Source: Sporosarcina oncorhynchi (lineage in GTDB: Bacteria > Bacillota > Bacilli > Bacillales_A > Planococcaceae). Taken from it: 64,000 bases of DNA. Below are positions 1 through 9,046 of the stretch, one piece after another (positions within the stretch are counted from its first letter, which is position 1; each line of letters begins with the position of its first letter). Below the pieces are notes generated by a model. It saw only the letters and a program-made list of their open reading frames with translations. It was not told where the DNA came from and ran no database searches. The stretch lies in NCBI RefSeq assembly GCF_033304615.1, contig NZ_CP129118.1, forward strand, positions 1,732,001 to 1,796,000, written 5' to 3'. The position numbers and the translations under genes were made by a program.

Positions 1-356
1 TGCTCTGTTTCGACAAGTACAGAGATTTCATCCACTTGACGTCTCGATAATCCCGATGTACCCACAACAGGGTGCACACCGTGAGCAAGTGCCTCTTCTA
101 CATTTTTGAAGACCGCATCAGGATCTGTAACGTCTAATAATACGTCTATAGCATGATTTTCCATCATTTGAGCCATGCTTGTATAGATTGGAATGCCGTT
201 ACCTTCATCGTTTATATTTCCATTATGTAAATGCAATCCATTATATTTATAATCGAGTGCTGCAATCGCTTCAACGTCGGGTGAAGACTCAATCGCTTCA
301 ATTGCCGTCGTTCCCATTCTACCCCTAGCACCAGCTATGGCAACTTTGATCGTCAT
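1..356 (-). CDS. dapB: 4-hydroxy-tetrahydrodipicolinate reductase, 5' part of gene (3' end outside window)
   Basis: This is the first 118 codons of DapB, which reduces the dihydrodipicolinate precursor with NAD(P)H in the lysine/meso-diaminopimelate pathway. It feeds cell wall, lysine and, in spore formers, dipicolinate. The N-terminal Rossmann motif GARGRMG is at residues 9-15, and the HPVVGTSG segment near residue 100 fits the family. The ATG at 356 overlaps the stop of ypjD as ATGA, so translation is coupled, and the pair matches the ypjD-dapB order of Bacillus. The gene runs off the left edge of the window, so its catalytic half cannot be seen. The identification is firm; the gene is cut only by the window border. 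Confidence 0.95.
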   Translation of the reverse strand, partial: MTIKVAIAGARGRMGTTAIEAIESSPDVEAIAALDYKYNGLHLHNGNINDEGNGIPIYTSMAQMMENHAIDVLLDVTDPDAVFKNVEEALAHGVHPVVGTSGLSRRQVDEISVLVETE

Positions 357-700
357 TCCTGCTCCTCCTTTTTAGTCCATCGATCTGCATCACGTTCTTT
401 GAATTTAGTTAAAACAGTAGTCAAAGCCTTTTCAAGACTAATGCCTTGGGAGTTTGCGAAACAGATAAGCACGAAAAACAAATCACCCGTCTCTTCTTCC
501 AACGATCTGATCTGTTCGGTACTCTTCTTCTTTTTCATGCCAAAGACGTGTTGGACTTCTCGTGATAATTCACCAAGTTCTTCTGTTAAACGGGCCAACA
601 ACTCCATTGGTGGAAAATAGCCTTCTTTAAAACCAGCTATATAGGTATGGACGTCATCTTGAAGTAATTGTAATGATTTCGATTGTTCCATTTGCTTCAT
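353..700 (-). CDS. ypjD: MazG-like nucleotide pyrophosphohydrolase YpjD
   Basis: Small all-helical MazG-type pyrophosphohydrolase of 115 residues, the usual size for YpjD. The family hydrolyses nucleoside triphosphates to monophosphates and is thought to clean the nucleotide pool; the substrate of YpjD is not settled. The Mg-binding acidic motif is visible as E40/E41/E44, followed by E69-E70 and D73 in the second helix. It sits directly upstream of dapB with a 4-base overlap. An internal ATG at 691 has slightly better spacing to the AAGGGA Shine-Dalgarno site than the ATG at 700, so the exact start is uncertain by three codons. Confidence 0.9.
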   Translation of the reverse strand: MKQMEQSKSLQLLQDDVHTYIAGFKEGYFPPMELLARLTEELGELSREVQHVFGMKKKKSTEQIRSLEEETGDLFFVLICFANSQGISLEKALTTVLTKFKERDADRWTKKEEQE

Positions 701-754
701 TTCCCTTCATCTGATATCTTATTCATTCGTATCGCTATTGTCAAAATTTGAAGA

Positions 755-1669
755 ATGGTTGATAATAAAAAGGTCTTCAAGAAAGGTGGTCATCTTTTGC
801 TGCGTGGTATAAAATTCAAAAACATCTTTTTCATCTTGTTAGGTGCTGCCATTTTCAGTTTTGGACTCGTGCATTTCAATATCCAACATGAACTTGCTGA
901 AGGCGGCTTCACAGGTATAACGCTAATTCTGTTATTTGCATTCAAATGGGATCCTGCCATCATGAACCTCGTCTTGAATATACCGATGTTCGCCATTGGT
1001 TGGAAACTACTAGGCAGAAAAGTATTTATTTATACGATTATCGGAACTGTTGGTGTTTCTGTGTTCCTGAAAGTTTTCATGAAGTACCAATTTACGATTC
1101 ATATGGAAGATGATATGTTCCTCGTTGCTCTATTCGCCGGTATATTCATCGGAATCGGACTCGGCATCATTTTCCGCTATGGTGGAACTACTGGCGGTGT
1201 AGATATTATCGCACGTTTGGCACATAAATACATAGGCTGGAGCATGGGAAAGACCATGTTCATGTTTGACGCATTCGTCATTATGCTTTCATGGGCTGTA
1301 TACTTGGACTATCGTTCCATGATGTACACACTCGTTGCGCTGTTTGTCGGGGCTCGAGTCATCGACTTCGTTCAAGAAGGGGCTTATGCGGCAAGAGGAG
1401 CGTTCATCATTTCAGAATATCAGGATGAGATCGCTTCCAAAATCACGGCGGAAATGGATCGGGGCGTTACTGTTTTCAGGGGCTATGGCCATTTCACCAA
1501 ATCCGACCGTGAAATATTATATTGCGTCGTTGGGAGAAATGAAATGATGCGTTTGAAAAATATTATTACCTCAATTGATCCACATGCTTTTGTGTCAGTG
1601 ACGGATGTACATGATGTACTTGGTGAAGGCTTTACACTAGATGACCAGAAACGACCGTTAGATCATTAA
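755..1669 (+). CDS. YitT family membrane protein (YpjC-like)
   Basis: A 304-residue membrane protein with an N-terminal YitT block of about five transmembrane helices (residues 25-205), rich in Gly near GIGLGIIFRYGGTTGG. A soluble C-terminal DUF2179 domain (about residues 215-295) follows. YitT proteins are widespread in Firmicutes; their transport substrate or role is unknown. The gene is divergent from ypjD and lies where B. subtilis has ypjC. The ATG at 755 has only a weak ribosome site. A TTG at 797, behind AAAGGTGG with 7-base spacing, is an alternative start that would remove 14 residues. A bidirectional terminator follows. Confidence 0.85.
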   Translation: MVDNKKVFKKGGHLLLRGIKFKNIFFILLGAAIFSFGLVHFNIQHELAEGGFTGITLILLFAFKWDPAIMNLVLNIPMFAIGWKLLGRKVFIYTIIGTVGVSVFLKVFMKYQFTIHMEDDMFLVALFAGIFIGIGLGIIFRYGGTTGGVDIIARLAHKYIGWSMGKTMFMFDAFVIMLSWAVYLDYRSMMYTLVALFVGARVIDFVQEGAYAARGAFIISEYQDEIASKITAEMDRGVTVFRGYGHFTKSDREILYCVVGRNEMMRLKNIITSIDPHAFVSVTDVHDVLGEGFTLDDQKRPLDH

Positions 1670-1682
1670 AATTTTATAAAAG

Positions 1683-1718
1683 AAAAACCCGACCAATTAC
1701 CATTGCGGTCGGGTTTTT
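1683..1718. terminator. Bidirectional rho-independent terminator
   Basis: Perfect 12-base stem (AAAAACCCGACC / GGTCGGGTTTTT) with a 12-base loop lies between two convergent genes, the YitT-family gene and the zinc peptidase. The A-run on one side and T-run on the other let it work in both directions. Confidence 0.85.
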
Positions 1719-1721
1719 GAG

Positions 1722-2396
1722 TTAGTCTCTGTTTGTGAAAATAAGAATGAGTCGAAGCAATTCCATTACAGCAACTGCTGTAGCGGCAACATACGTCATT
1801 GCAGCAGCACTCAATACTTTTTTCGCATGTGGCTCTTCTTCATTTCGGATAATCCCAAGCTCAACAATTTGGCTCATTGCACGGTTAGATGCATTGAATT
1901 CTACCGGCAATGTTACGATTTGGAATAAAACACCTACTGCCATAAAGGCAATACCAATTCCTAGTAAAGATTTTCCCATCGGGATCGTTAAGAGCATACC
2001 CGCAATAATGAAAATCCATGAAGCATTTGATGTAATATTTGCAACTGGCGCTAACCGGTGACGGAAGCGCAGGAATGCATAAGCTTCCTTGTCTTGTATA
2101 GCATGTCCTACTTCGTGTGCGGCAATTGCAGTACCCGCGACGGACGCATGATGAAAATTGTCTGAAGATAAAGCGACTATTTTTGTCATTGGATTATAAT
2201 GATCGCTTAGAAAACCTTTGCTCTCTACCACTTTTACATCTTCCAAGCCATTACGGTCCAAAATAAGACGTGCAACTTGTGCCCCTGTCATTCCCGATGT
2301 AGATCGGACTTGTGCATATTTTTTATATGTGCTTTTTACTTTGAATTGAGCATACAATGGAAGCAAAATGATAATGCCCAGATAAATCAAAAACAT
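1722..2396 (-). CDS. Zinc metallopeptidase, YugP family
   Basis: A 224-residue membrane-anchored peptidase of the YugP family (neutral zinc metallopeptidase, DUF-type). The HExxH zinc site is HEVGH at residues 94-98. An N-terminal helix (residues 2-16) and two helices near residues 120-160 and 200-220 place it in the membrane. The substrate is unknown; the family is found beside housekeeping genes in many Bacilli. The start is well set by GGGGAGGGG upstream of ATG 2396. It follows ypjA on the same strand with a 68-base gap, and ends at the shared terminator. Confidence 0.88.
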   Translation of the reverse strand: MFLIYLGIIILLPLYAQFKVKSTYKKYAQVRSTSGMTGAQVARLILDRNGLEDVKVVESKGFLSDHYNPMTKIVALSSDNFHHASVAGTAIAAHEVGHAIQDKEAYAFLRFRHRLAPVANITSNASWIFIIAGMLLTIPMGKSLLGIGIAFMAVGVLFQIVTLPVEFNASNRAMSQIVELGIIRNEEEPHAKKVLSAAAMTYVAATAVAVMELLRLILIFTNRD

Positions 2397-2464
2397 CTTC
2401 GGTTCCCCTCCCCTTTTCTATCACTATTTTATAACGCCTACCATGTAAGCGCAACTTTTTACTA

Positions 2465-3094
2465 TTACGCTATAACTTTATCTGTTTTTGTTCTGTTTTT
2501 CCATACCCAATAGGCAATCGTTATACAGATGATTGAAAGCCAAAATGTGAAGTAACCGATTTCATTTATATTTTTCATCAAATCATGATAAATCGGCATC
2601 TGTTCAAAGACATAATCGATAAAATCATTATGTAATGTCCAAATCGCGGCTATTACAATGTGACCAAAACGGAATTTATAAAACGGAATATATAGTAACG
2701 CCTGCAATGCCATTGCAAAATGTGAAATGATGAGCATCCATCCCACCCAACCGATTGATCCGTTCTCTAAAAGTGTCAGAAGGTTCATAACGACTGCCCA
2801 TAAGCCATATTTAACAAGTGTGATAAGCGCGAGTGCTTCAATCAGCTTAAAATGTTTTCCGATAAGCCAACCCAAAATGGCAATTGTGAAAAACAAGCTT
2901 GCTGTTGGACTGTCAGGCACAAATATCCAGAAAATCGGGTCTGTTATTTTCAATTGCCACATATACCAGTCATAGCCATATACAGTTCCGAGCAAATTAA
3001 CGAAAAGCAATATCCATAAAAATGATTTATGGGATAATATCAACCATATTCGAGTTATCAAAGAAATCTTGACCATCTCCCCATTGATTTGCAT
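2465..3094 (-). CDS. ypjA: DUF1405 membrane protein YpjA
   Basis: A 209-residue integral membrane protein with about six predicted helices, matching the DUF1405 family that follows qcrC in Bacillus. The function is unknown; the conserved place after the menaquinol:cytochrome c reductase genes hints at a link to respiration, which is inference only. A strong terminator lies between qcrC and this gene, so it is probably transcribed mainly by read-through or from its own promoter. The ATG at 3094 has no clear ribosome site; the in-frame ATG at 3076 is preceded too closely by GGGGAG. The true start is therefore unresolved. Confidence 0.85.
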   Translation of the reverse strand: MQINGEMVKISLITRIWLILSHKSFLWILLFVNLLGTVYGYDWYMWQLKITDPIFWIFVPDSPTASLFFTIAILGWLIGKHFKLIEALALITLVKYGLWAVVMNLLTLLENGSIGWVGWMLIISHFAMALQALLYIPFYKFRFGHIVIAAIWTLHNDFIDYVFEQMPIYHDLMKNINEIGYFTFWLSIICITIAYWVWKNRTKTDKVIA

Positions 3095-3101
3095 GTAACA
3101 A

Positions 3102-3131
3102 AAAAAGAGTCAGTCTCCTGACTCTTTTTTG
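3102..3131 (-). terminator. Terminator after qcrC
   Basis: A 13-base stem (AAAAAAGAGTCAG / CTGACTCTTTTTT) with a 4-base loop sits immediately after the qcrC stop and ends in a T-run on the minus strand. It closes the qcrABC unit before ypjA. Confidence 0.85.
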
Positions 3132-3902
3132 TTATTCACCAGATTTTAGATTAGCAAGGAATTCAGCTAAAATTTCAAGATCTTCATCCGTGCCTGTCCA
3201 TTGGTCTGCAGGCATTGTACCGATTCCGTTATGAGCGATATCAATGATTTCTTCTGCAGTCAGACCAGTATCAGCTAATGCGGGTCCAAGTGCTCCTTGG
3301 AATGCATCACCGTGACAGTTAATACACGAAGAACCAGCATAAATCTGATATTCATCAGATTCCGTATCAAATACGACTTCCTCACGGATAGCTCCTTGTT
3401 CTTTAGCTTTCGCCCAGTCATGGTTCGCAACAGATTCCCATGTCAAGTAGAAAATTGATGCAAAGGCTAGAAGCATAAACGCTGTTGGTAAAGGACGTTT
3501 AAACGGACGTCTTTCCTTCGATGTATCCATAAATGGAACTAGCATCAAAGCACCTACAGCCAAGCCTGGAATTACGAGAGCTCCAATGACGTTGTAAGGC
3601 CCGGAAGCAAATTCATATTTCAGCAATTGATACATGAATAGGAAGTACCAGTCTGGAACTGGTATATAAGTTGTATCTGTCGGATCCGCTTGACGCTCAA
3701 GCGGCGATGGATGAGCAACTGTTATAATCAAATATCCAATTAGGAAGATAGCTCCGATCATCCACTCTTTCAAGAGGAAGTTCGGCCAGAATGCTTCCGT
3801 TTTACCCGGATATTCAGAGTAATCTTTTGGAACGTTCGGCATTTTACCAGTAGCTTTAATGCGCGAGTCGCCAACGAATTTCATACCTTTTCCGCGTTGC
3901 AT
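3132..3902 (-). CDS. qcrC: Menaquinol:cytochrome c reductase, cytochrome b/c subunit
   Basis: QcrC (256 residues) is the fused subunit of the Bacillus bc complex. The N-terminal part corresponds to the C-terminal half of cytochrome b, with the quinol-site stretch PVPDWYF at residues 81-87 and three membrane helices. It is joined to a cytochrome c domain with the heme motif CINCH at 193-197 and a likely distal Met in GTMPADQW near residue 233. It moves electrons from menaquinol to cytochrome c in the cytoplasmic membrane. The split b subunit (qcrB) and the Rieske protein (qcrA) lie directly upstream. The start has an AAGGAGGG ribosome site. Confidence 0.96.
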   Translation of the reverse strand: MQRGKGMKFVGDSRIKATGKMPNVPKDYSEYPGKTEAFWPNFLLKEWMIGAIFLIGYLIITVAHPSPLERQADPTDTTYIPVPDWYFLFMYQLLKYEFASGPYNVIGALVIPGLAVGALMLVPFMDTSKERRPFKRPLPTAFMLLAFASIFYLTWESVANHDWAKAKEQGAIREEVVFDTESDEYQIYAGSSCINCHGDAFQGALGPALADTGLTAEEIIDIAHNGIGTMPADQWTGTDEDLEILAEFLANLKSGE

Positions 3903-3959
3903 TTTGTACCCTCCTTATTCTAATTTCAGACAATCGAACATCCACGATTGAAGTGGATC

Positions 3960-4634
3960 TTATAGAGGTCCGGAAATACCTTGTCTTCTGATCATGATAA
4001 AGTGTGCTGCAAGCAACCCAAGCAAAGCAGCTGGTAGGAAGAATACATGAATCGCGAAGAAACGTGTTAATGTTTGTGCACCTAGGATAGTCGAATCCCC
4101 TGCAAGGAGGATCTTGATCTGTTCACCGATAAACGGTACAGATGCTGCAATTTCGATACCAACTTTGGTAGCAAATAATGCTTTCATATCCCAAGGCAAT
4201 AGGTAACCTGTAAAGCCTAGACCTAACATTGTAACGAAAATAAGAACACCGACGATCCAGTTAAGTTCACGTGGTTTCTTATAAGAGCCTGTAAAGAATA
4301 CACGCAACGTATGTAGGAACATCATTACGATAACAAGCGATGCCCCCCAATGGTGCATCCCGCGCACAATTTCTCCGAATGCTACTTCGTTTTGAAGATA
4401 GTAAACGGATTTCCATGCATTTTCAATATCCGGGGTATAGTACATTGTAAGGAACATTCCTGATAGAATCTGGATGACCGTTACGAAAAACGTCAAACCA
4501 CCGAAACAATAGATGAATGCAGAAAAATGATGTGCAGGGTTTACGTGCTCTGGTACTTCATGGTCAGCGATATCCCGCCAAATCGGGGTGATATCCAACC
4601 GTTCATCAACCCAGTCATAAATTTTGTTTAGCAC
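3960..4634 (-). CDS. qcrB: Menaquinol:cytochrome c reductase, cytochrome b subunit
   Basis: QcrB (224 residues) is the cytochrome b6-like subunit with four transmembrane helices that binds the b hemes. Conserved heme-ligand surroundings are seen at HHWGAS (H94/H95) and MFLHTLR (H108) and again near residue 200 in the last helices. It works with QcrA and QcrC to oxidise menaquinol. The gene starts with GTG at 4634 behind GGGGGTACG. It has the standard length for the split-type b subunit of Firmicutes, and lies in the qcrA-qcrB-qcrC order typical of Bacillus. Confidence 0.96.
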   Translation of the reverse strand: MLNKIYDWVDERLDITPIWRDIADHEVPEHVNPAHHFSAFIYCFGGLTFFVTVIQILSGMFLTMYYTPDIENAWKSVYYLQNEVAFGEIVRGMHHWGASLVIVMMFLHTLRVFFTGSYKKPRELNWIVGVLIFVTMLGLGFTGYLLPWDMKALFATKVGIEIAASVPFIGEQIKILLAGDSTILGAQTLTRFFAIHVFFLPAALLGLLAAHFIMIRRQGISGPL

Positions 4635-4656
4635 TTCGGTCGTACCCCCTTACATA

Positions 4657-5157
4657 TTAAACTAATGTGTTTGGAACTGTTTTTCCAAGATGAAGATACC
4701 CATCCACGATTTCGACCAAATATTCGTCAAGTGGTCCAATAGGTGGTGTTCCCGGTATATTCTTACCGTTTTTCTGGTAACGTCCTGCGTGGCAAGGGCA
4801 GAAAAATTCATTTTCATGCTTGTCGCCTTCCCAGCTTACTGTGCATCCAAGATGCTTACAGACAGGAGAAAGTGCTATGATCTCATCGCCTTGTTTGTAC
4901 ACCCAAGCGGTGTCGGAAACGTCTGACTTGTACCAGCCATCTTTTCGATCTTTAATCGTAAAGTCAACACGTACAGGTGTTTCGCTCAAGTCAGCCACTT
5001 TTTGAGAAGTGGGAATGAAATCGCCATCACCCTTCGTCTGCAATACAGGATCAACCGCAAAGCGGACCATCGGCATAACTGTGGCCGAAACCATAAATCC
5101 ACCGACACCCATCAATGTGTAACTCAGGAATTGGCGCCTTGAAACTTTGCTGCTCAT
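4657..5157 (-). CDS. qcrA: Menaquinol:cytochrome c reductase, Rieske iron-sulfur subunit
   Basis: Rieske protein of 166 residues. It has a twin-arginine-like N-terminus (SRRQFL, residues 6-11) and one membrane anchor (about 12-30), so it is probably exported by the Tat pathway. The [2Fe-2S] ligands are in CKHLGC (C100, H102, C105) and CPCHAG (C120, C122, H123). It takes electrons from menaquinol and passes them to the c-type heme. ATG 5157 is preferred over the TTG one codon earlier because GAGGAGGG lies at the right distance. First gene of the qcr operon. Confidence 0.96.
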   Translation of the reverse strand: MSSKVSRRQFLSYTLMGVGGFMVSATVMPMVRFAVDPVLQTKGDGDFIPTSQKVADLSETPVRVDFTIKDRKDGWYKSDVSDTAWVYKQGDEIIALSPVCKHLGCTVSWEGDKHENEFFCPCHAGRYQKNGKNIPGTPPIGPLDEYLVEIVDGYLHLGKTVPNTLV

Positions 5158-5367
5158 CAATTTCCCTCCTCTTACTCCAAAATCAGTCCAACGGACATAT
5201 TATTGCATATTGTAATACTAGGACATATCTATGATATATCAATATTAATGTAAATTCAATCATGCCATACATAGTAAAAGCAGAATGTGAACAATTCATG
5301 AATTTTAATCATTCAATCGACAATTATTTGCTTCCAATACCGGTATATTAAAGATAGGATGGGATTT

Positions 5368-5817
5368 TTACATCATTGACCACTGTTCTGTGAATTTCGG
5401 CAGTATTTGTCTTAGCTGATCTTCAAGAATAGATTGCCGCAATGACACTTCCATACTTTCAAGAGGGATGGAAGGCATCCAGATGACTTGTCCCCCCAAT
5501 TCTATTTCGCTCCAAGCGTGATCCGTCGTAAGATAAAACACATGCTTGAAAGAAGTGTCATTAAATTCCTGCAATGTCGTTTGTGCCATATTTGCCCTAT
5601 CCGTTTTAGATGTATAGACAACTGGGGGCACAAACATCATCCTTCCTTTGAACTGTGTTTCAATAAGCGAAGCGAGATGCATGACAAATTCTGTCGAAGA
5701 TGCGCTTGTCTTTATATTATCCATGTTCGTTTCGACTTTTACAAGCGGTATCACTAAAGTGTCGATATATTCTTTCTGTTGCAAATATGTATTCATATCT
5801 TTGCCTGTCCAATTCAA
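5368..5817 (-). CDS. ypiF: YpiF, DUF2487 family protein
   Basis: A soluble protein of about 149 residues of the DUF2487 family, found between ypiB and qcrA in Bacillus. The function is unknown; co-occurrence with qcr and aro genes is the only hint. The TTG at 5817 is chosen because GAGGAGG lies nine bases upstream, and the resulting N-terminus (NWTGKDMNTYLQQKEYID) is as expected for YpiF; a longer reading from 5874 would add 19 unlike residues. No membrane segments or signal peptide are seen. About 210 bases without a gene follow before qcrA. Confidence 0.8.
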   Translation of the reverse strand: MNWTGKDMNTYLQQKEYIDTLVIPLVKVETNMDNIKTSASSTEFVMHLASLIETQFKGRMMFVPPVVYTSKTDRANMAQTTLQEFNDTSFKHVFYLTTDHAWSEIELGGQVIWMPSIPLESMEVSLRQSILEDQLRQILPKFTEQWSMM

Positions 5818-5873
5818 CTGTTTTAACCTCCTCTGTAATCCAAGCAAATGACCCCATCGTGAAGACGGAGTCA

Positions 5874-6425
5874 TCAGTCTTTTGCAATTTTCATATCGTT
5901 TAACATTGCGGACAAGATGAGAAAACGTTCCCTGTCATTTGAATCGAGGGCTTCATCCACTCTCTTCATCAACAACTCGAGCGACATTGATGTTGCGCTT
6001 TCTTCTAACAGCCGTTCAGCGATTTTACGGTCCCTTGCGCTGACTTGCAGTTCTACAGGCAGGAAAGGATTTTCCTCACGTACACTGGCGTAATGAGGAC
6101 ATGTGTGGCTGTTCGGGAAGTTCAGCTGGATATACATTTTTTCATCCGGATGCAGACGTAGATCATGAAAAGACTTTTCCGCATCCGCCGTCATGAGATT
6201 GCCTTTGTAAAAACGGAAGGGTATGCTTTCTGAATTGATCGTTGAAATGACCATTGCTCTCGGACAGTAATGAGCTTCATCTGTAAAGTGTACATTTTGA
6301 AGAAGTTCCTCATGGCTAAGGAGATAATTCAGAATCCATACACATTCCCTGCGCTTCAATTTATAGCGCTTTAAGAACCATCTAACAAAATCTTTTTTGG
6401 CAGCGACAGGAATCATGGCTGTCAT
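5874..6425 (-). CDS. ypiB: UPF0302 family protein YpiB
   Basis: A 183-residue soluble protein of the UPF0302/YpiB family, conserved in Bacilli next to the TPR gene ypiA. The well-conserved N-terminal block KKDFVRWFLKRYKLKRREC and the SHEELLQNVHF stretch identify it. The biochemical role is unknown. ATG 6425 is preferred over the upstream reading because GAGGAGGTG sits seven bases before it. It lies 19 bases after ypiA and 56 bases before the preferred ypiF start, so the three genes are probably co-transcribed. Confidence 0.85.
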   Translation of the reverse strand: MTAMIPVAAKKDFVRWFLKRYKLKRRECVWILNYLLSHEELLQNVHFTDEAHYCPRAMVISTINSESIPFRFYKGNLMTADAEKSFHDLRLHPDEKMYIQLNFPNSHTCPHYASVREENPFLPVELQVSARDRKIAERLLEESATSMSLELLMKRVDEALDSNDRERFLILSAMLNDMKIAKD

Positions 6426-6444
6426 ATCACACCTCCTCGTCATT

Positions 6445-7692
6445 TTACATTTCAAGAAAAGCGGTCCATTCCTCATGAGGTTCCAATTTTACAAGCACCC
6501 TTACTACTTCGATAGCTTCATCCTTTTTTCCTTCATCCAAAAGGAATCTTGCGTATTTATCTAAAAATGATGGATCATCTTTCATACCAGTATATGCTTT
6601 AGTGTAAGATACGTATGCATCCTCGAATTGTTCACTGTTTTCCAATGCAAATGCTTGAAATGCTGATAAAAGTGGCAGCTCCATAACTTCTTCCGTCACG
6701 CCAGAGAGCAGTTCAAGCAATTCTTCATTCTGCTCCTTCTGATTGTAAAGTGATGCTAGCGTGATAATGGCATCGATGTACTCTGGATCCAGAGCGATTG
6801 ACTCGGAAAGATGCTGTTCCGCCTCATCTGTAAATCCAAGCTTCAACGCCGATTTGCCAGCGGAGAGCTGCAATTCTTTATCGAATTCGTCACGATTAAT
6901 ACCGAGTTTGAACAGTTTATAGGCCTTTTCATCTTCACCTGAATTTGCATAAGCCTGACCGCCAAGCATGTATGCCGAAAAATAATCAGGGTCGATTTCG
7001 ATAAGCTCTTCGACAAGCTCACTACTTTTTTCCGGTTGCCCACTTTGGAAGTATGCGAAAGCGGCTCCAAATAATGTGTCTGGCAGGACTTCATCTTTTA
7101 GAATATCATTGTAAAACGGAAGTGCCTCTTCGTATGCAGCTCCGGCACTGTAAGTTTCAGCGATTCTTAATCGGATGTTCACACCTGCAATATCAGCATT
7201 CCCTTCATTGTAAAGATCGGTATAGAATTTTGCAGCTTCGATATACCTTCCCGCATCTAATAGCAGTTCAGCATAAGCGAATCGGATGATCGGTTCATGG
7301 GGTGCCAACCGATATGCCTCTTTCACTTTATCAAGCGCAGCTTCTGCCATTCCAATCATTTGATAATAGTCTGCCAGCGCCATTAATGCTTGAACGTACT
7401 CATCATCATCTGGGGTAATATCAGATAAAAGCAGTAATGCCTCATCCTCTTCTCCAAGTTCCAGCAATGTACCTGCCCTATCGATTTTCAATTGTGCTTC
7501 ATCGGGTATATGGATCATAAGTACTTCGTATATATGATCTGCTTGTCCGATATAACCGAAATTTACGAGCAATCCTGCAGCTTCATACAGCAAGTCATAG
7601 TTTCCATCACTTTCGACTTGATCGATGAGTTCATTAATCTGTTGGATATCTCCATCTTGGACAGCTTTTTCAAAATCATGTAACTGCATCAT
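6445..7692 (-). CDS. ypiA: TPR-repeat protein YpiA
   Basis: A 415-residue protein made of about ten tetratricopeptide-like helical pairs, acidic overall, with recurring A-x-x-Y-x-x-A-L spacing (for example near residues 100-140 and 240-300). TPR arrays are protein-binding scaffolds; the partner of YpiA is unknown. It lies between aroA and ypiB as in Bacillus. The start ATG 7692 follows CAGGTG. It is separated from aroA by 39 bases on the same strand, so it may be the tail of the aromatic supercluster transcript. Confidence 0.88.
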   Translation of the reverse strand: MMQLHDFEKAVQDGDIQQINELIDQVESDGNYDLLYEAAGLLVNFGYIGQADHIYEVLMIHIPDEAQLKIDRAGTLLELGEEDEALLLLSDITPDDDEYVQALMALADYYQMIGMAEAALDKVKEAYRLAPHEPIIRFAYAELLLDAGRYIEAAKFYTDLYNEGNADIAGVNIRLRIAETYSAGAAYEEALPFYNDILKDEVLPDTLFGAAFAYFQSGQPEKSSELVEELIEIDPDYFSAYMLGGQAYANSGEDEKAYKLFKLGINRDEFDKELQLSAGKSALKLGFTDEAEQHLSESIALDPEYIDAIITLASLYNQKEQNEELLELLSGVTEEVMELPLLSAFQAFALENSEQFEDAYVSYTKAYTGMKDDPSFLDKYARFLLDEGKKDEAIEVVRVLVKLEPHEEWTAFLEM

Positions 7693-7731
7693 ATTTTCAC
7701 CTGTTCCTTCAAGTTGTATACATTAGGAAAA

Positions 7732-9030
7732 TTATTCTTCATATGTTGTCAAAGCAAGTTCTTCCAAGTGTTCAAAAAAGTTTGGGTAAGATATAGCGAT
7801 ACAGGATGGATCTTCAATATGAATCGCACCTTCAGATACGAGAGAAGCAATTGCCGCCATCATACCAAGTCGGTGGTCTCCGTATGATTTGAGCGTTCCA
7901 CCAGTCAGTGGAGTTGGTCCTTCAATGATCATCCCATCTTCAGTCGCCTCTATCCTAGCTCCCAATTTAGTCAACTCAGTCGTAACTGCTGCAATCCGAT
8001 CAGTTTCTTTGACGCGAAGTTCAGCAGCATCCTTAATAATCGTTTTCCCTTTCGCTTGTGTTGCAAGCAAGGCGATCACAGGCAATTCATCTATAAGAGT
8101 AGGAATAATATCTCCGCCGATTTCAATGCCGTGTATTGAAGAATGAGAAACACGTATTCTTCCATAAGGTTCTCCTACTTCATCGGTTTGTTCAAGCAAT
8201 TCCACTTGGGCGCCCATTTGCCGCAACACCTCAATAATCCCTGTTCTCGTCGGATTCAATCCGACATCGATGAAGTCACAAGTTCCCCCTTCCACAATTG
8301 CCGCAGCGACCATAAAGAATGCGGCGGAAGAAATATCTCCGGGAACAGTGACGTCTGTCCCAGTGAGAACACTTCCTCCACGAATCGTCGACGAAGTCCC
8401 CTGTTGGCTGATATCTGCACCGAATTGCTTAAGCATACGTTCAGTATGGTCTCTTGAAATCGTCGTTTCAGTGACTGTTGTATCACCTTCCGCATTCAGT
8501 CCTGCGAATAAGATTGCTGACTTCACTTGTGCACTCTCGACAGGCATATCATATTCAATGCTTTGAAGTTTCCCTCCAGTAATGGTTAGCGGTAGCAAGT
8601 CGCCTCCTTTGATGGAGGCGCCCATCAATTCCAACGGCCCTGTAACTCTTTTCATCGGCCGTTTTGATAATGAATCATCGCCTGTTAAAACGGATTCAAT
8701 TTCTGAAGCTGACAATATGCCAAGCATCAGTCTTGCTGTTGTGCCCGAATTTCCCGCGTACAAATCAACTGCCGGTTGCCTCCAGTTTCTCAAACCTGGG
8801 CTGTCAATAACTACATTCGTGCCCATCCGTTCAATTGTTACGCCAAGTTGCTTAAAAATATCTACCGTTCGTAGACAATCTTCGCCGTCGAGAAAGCCTT
8901 TTATTGACGTTCTACCTTCTGCGATGGACCCTAACATAATTGCACGATGTGAAATGGATTTATCACCAGGAACTTTTATCGACCCTTTAATGACCGGTTT
9001 ATCGAACTTAACGGTTTTTAGTTCAGTCAT
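7732..9030 (-). CDS. aroA: 3-phosphoshikimate 1-carboxyvinyltransferase (EPSP synthase)
   Basis: EPSP synthase of 432 residues joins phosphoenolpyruvate to shikimate-3-phosphate, the sixth step of the shikimate pathway. Signature motifs are PGDKSISHR (21-29, phosphate-binding Lys/Ser/Arg), GNSGTTAR (93-100) and the C-terminal SYGDHRLGM block. Length and domain duplication are normal. It is named aroE in some B. subtilis lists. It is the last enzyme gene of the tyrA-aroA pair and lies 16 bases after tyrA. The ribosome site TAGGAGTGG supports ATG 9030. Confidence 0.97.
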   Translation of the reverse strand: MTELKTVKFDKPVIKGSIKVPGDKSISHRAIMLGSIAEGRTSIKGFLDGEDCLRTVDIFKQLGVTIERMGTNVVIDSPGLRNWRQPAVDLYAGNSGTTARLMLGILSASEIESVLTGDDSLSKRPMKRVTGPLELMGASIKGGDLLPLTITGGKLQSIEYDMPVESAQVKSAILFAGLNAEGDTTVTETTISRDHTERMLKQFGADISQQGTSSTIRGGSVLTGTDVTVPGDISSAAFFMVAAAIVEGGTCDFIDVGLNPTRTGIIEVLRQMGAQVELLEQTDEVGEPYGRIRVSHSSIHGIEIGGDIIPTLIDELPVIALLATQAKGKTIIKDAAELRVKETDRIAAVTTELTKLGARIEATEDGMIIEGPTPLTGGTLKSYGDHRLGMMAAIASLVSEGAIHIEDPSCIAISYPNFFEHLEELALTTYEE

Positions 9031-9046
9031 GATCTACCACTCCTAT

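Noticed and set aside
5161-5367. Search for a small gene between ypiF and qcrA
   Set aside because: The 207 bases are A/T-rich with no frame, ribosome site or strong hairpin; it is probably the promoter region of qcrABC.
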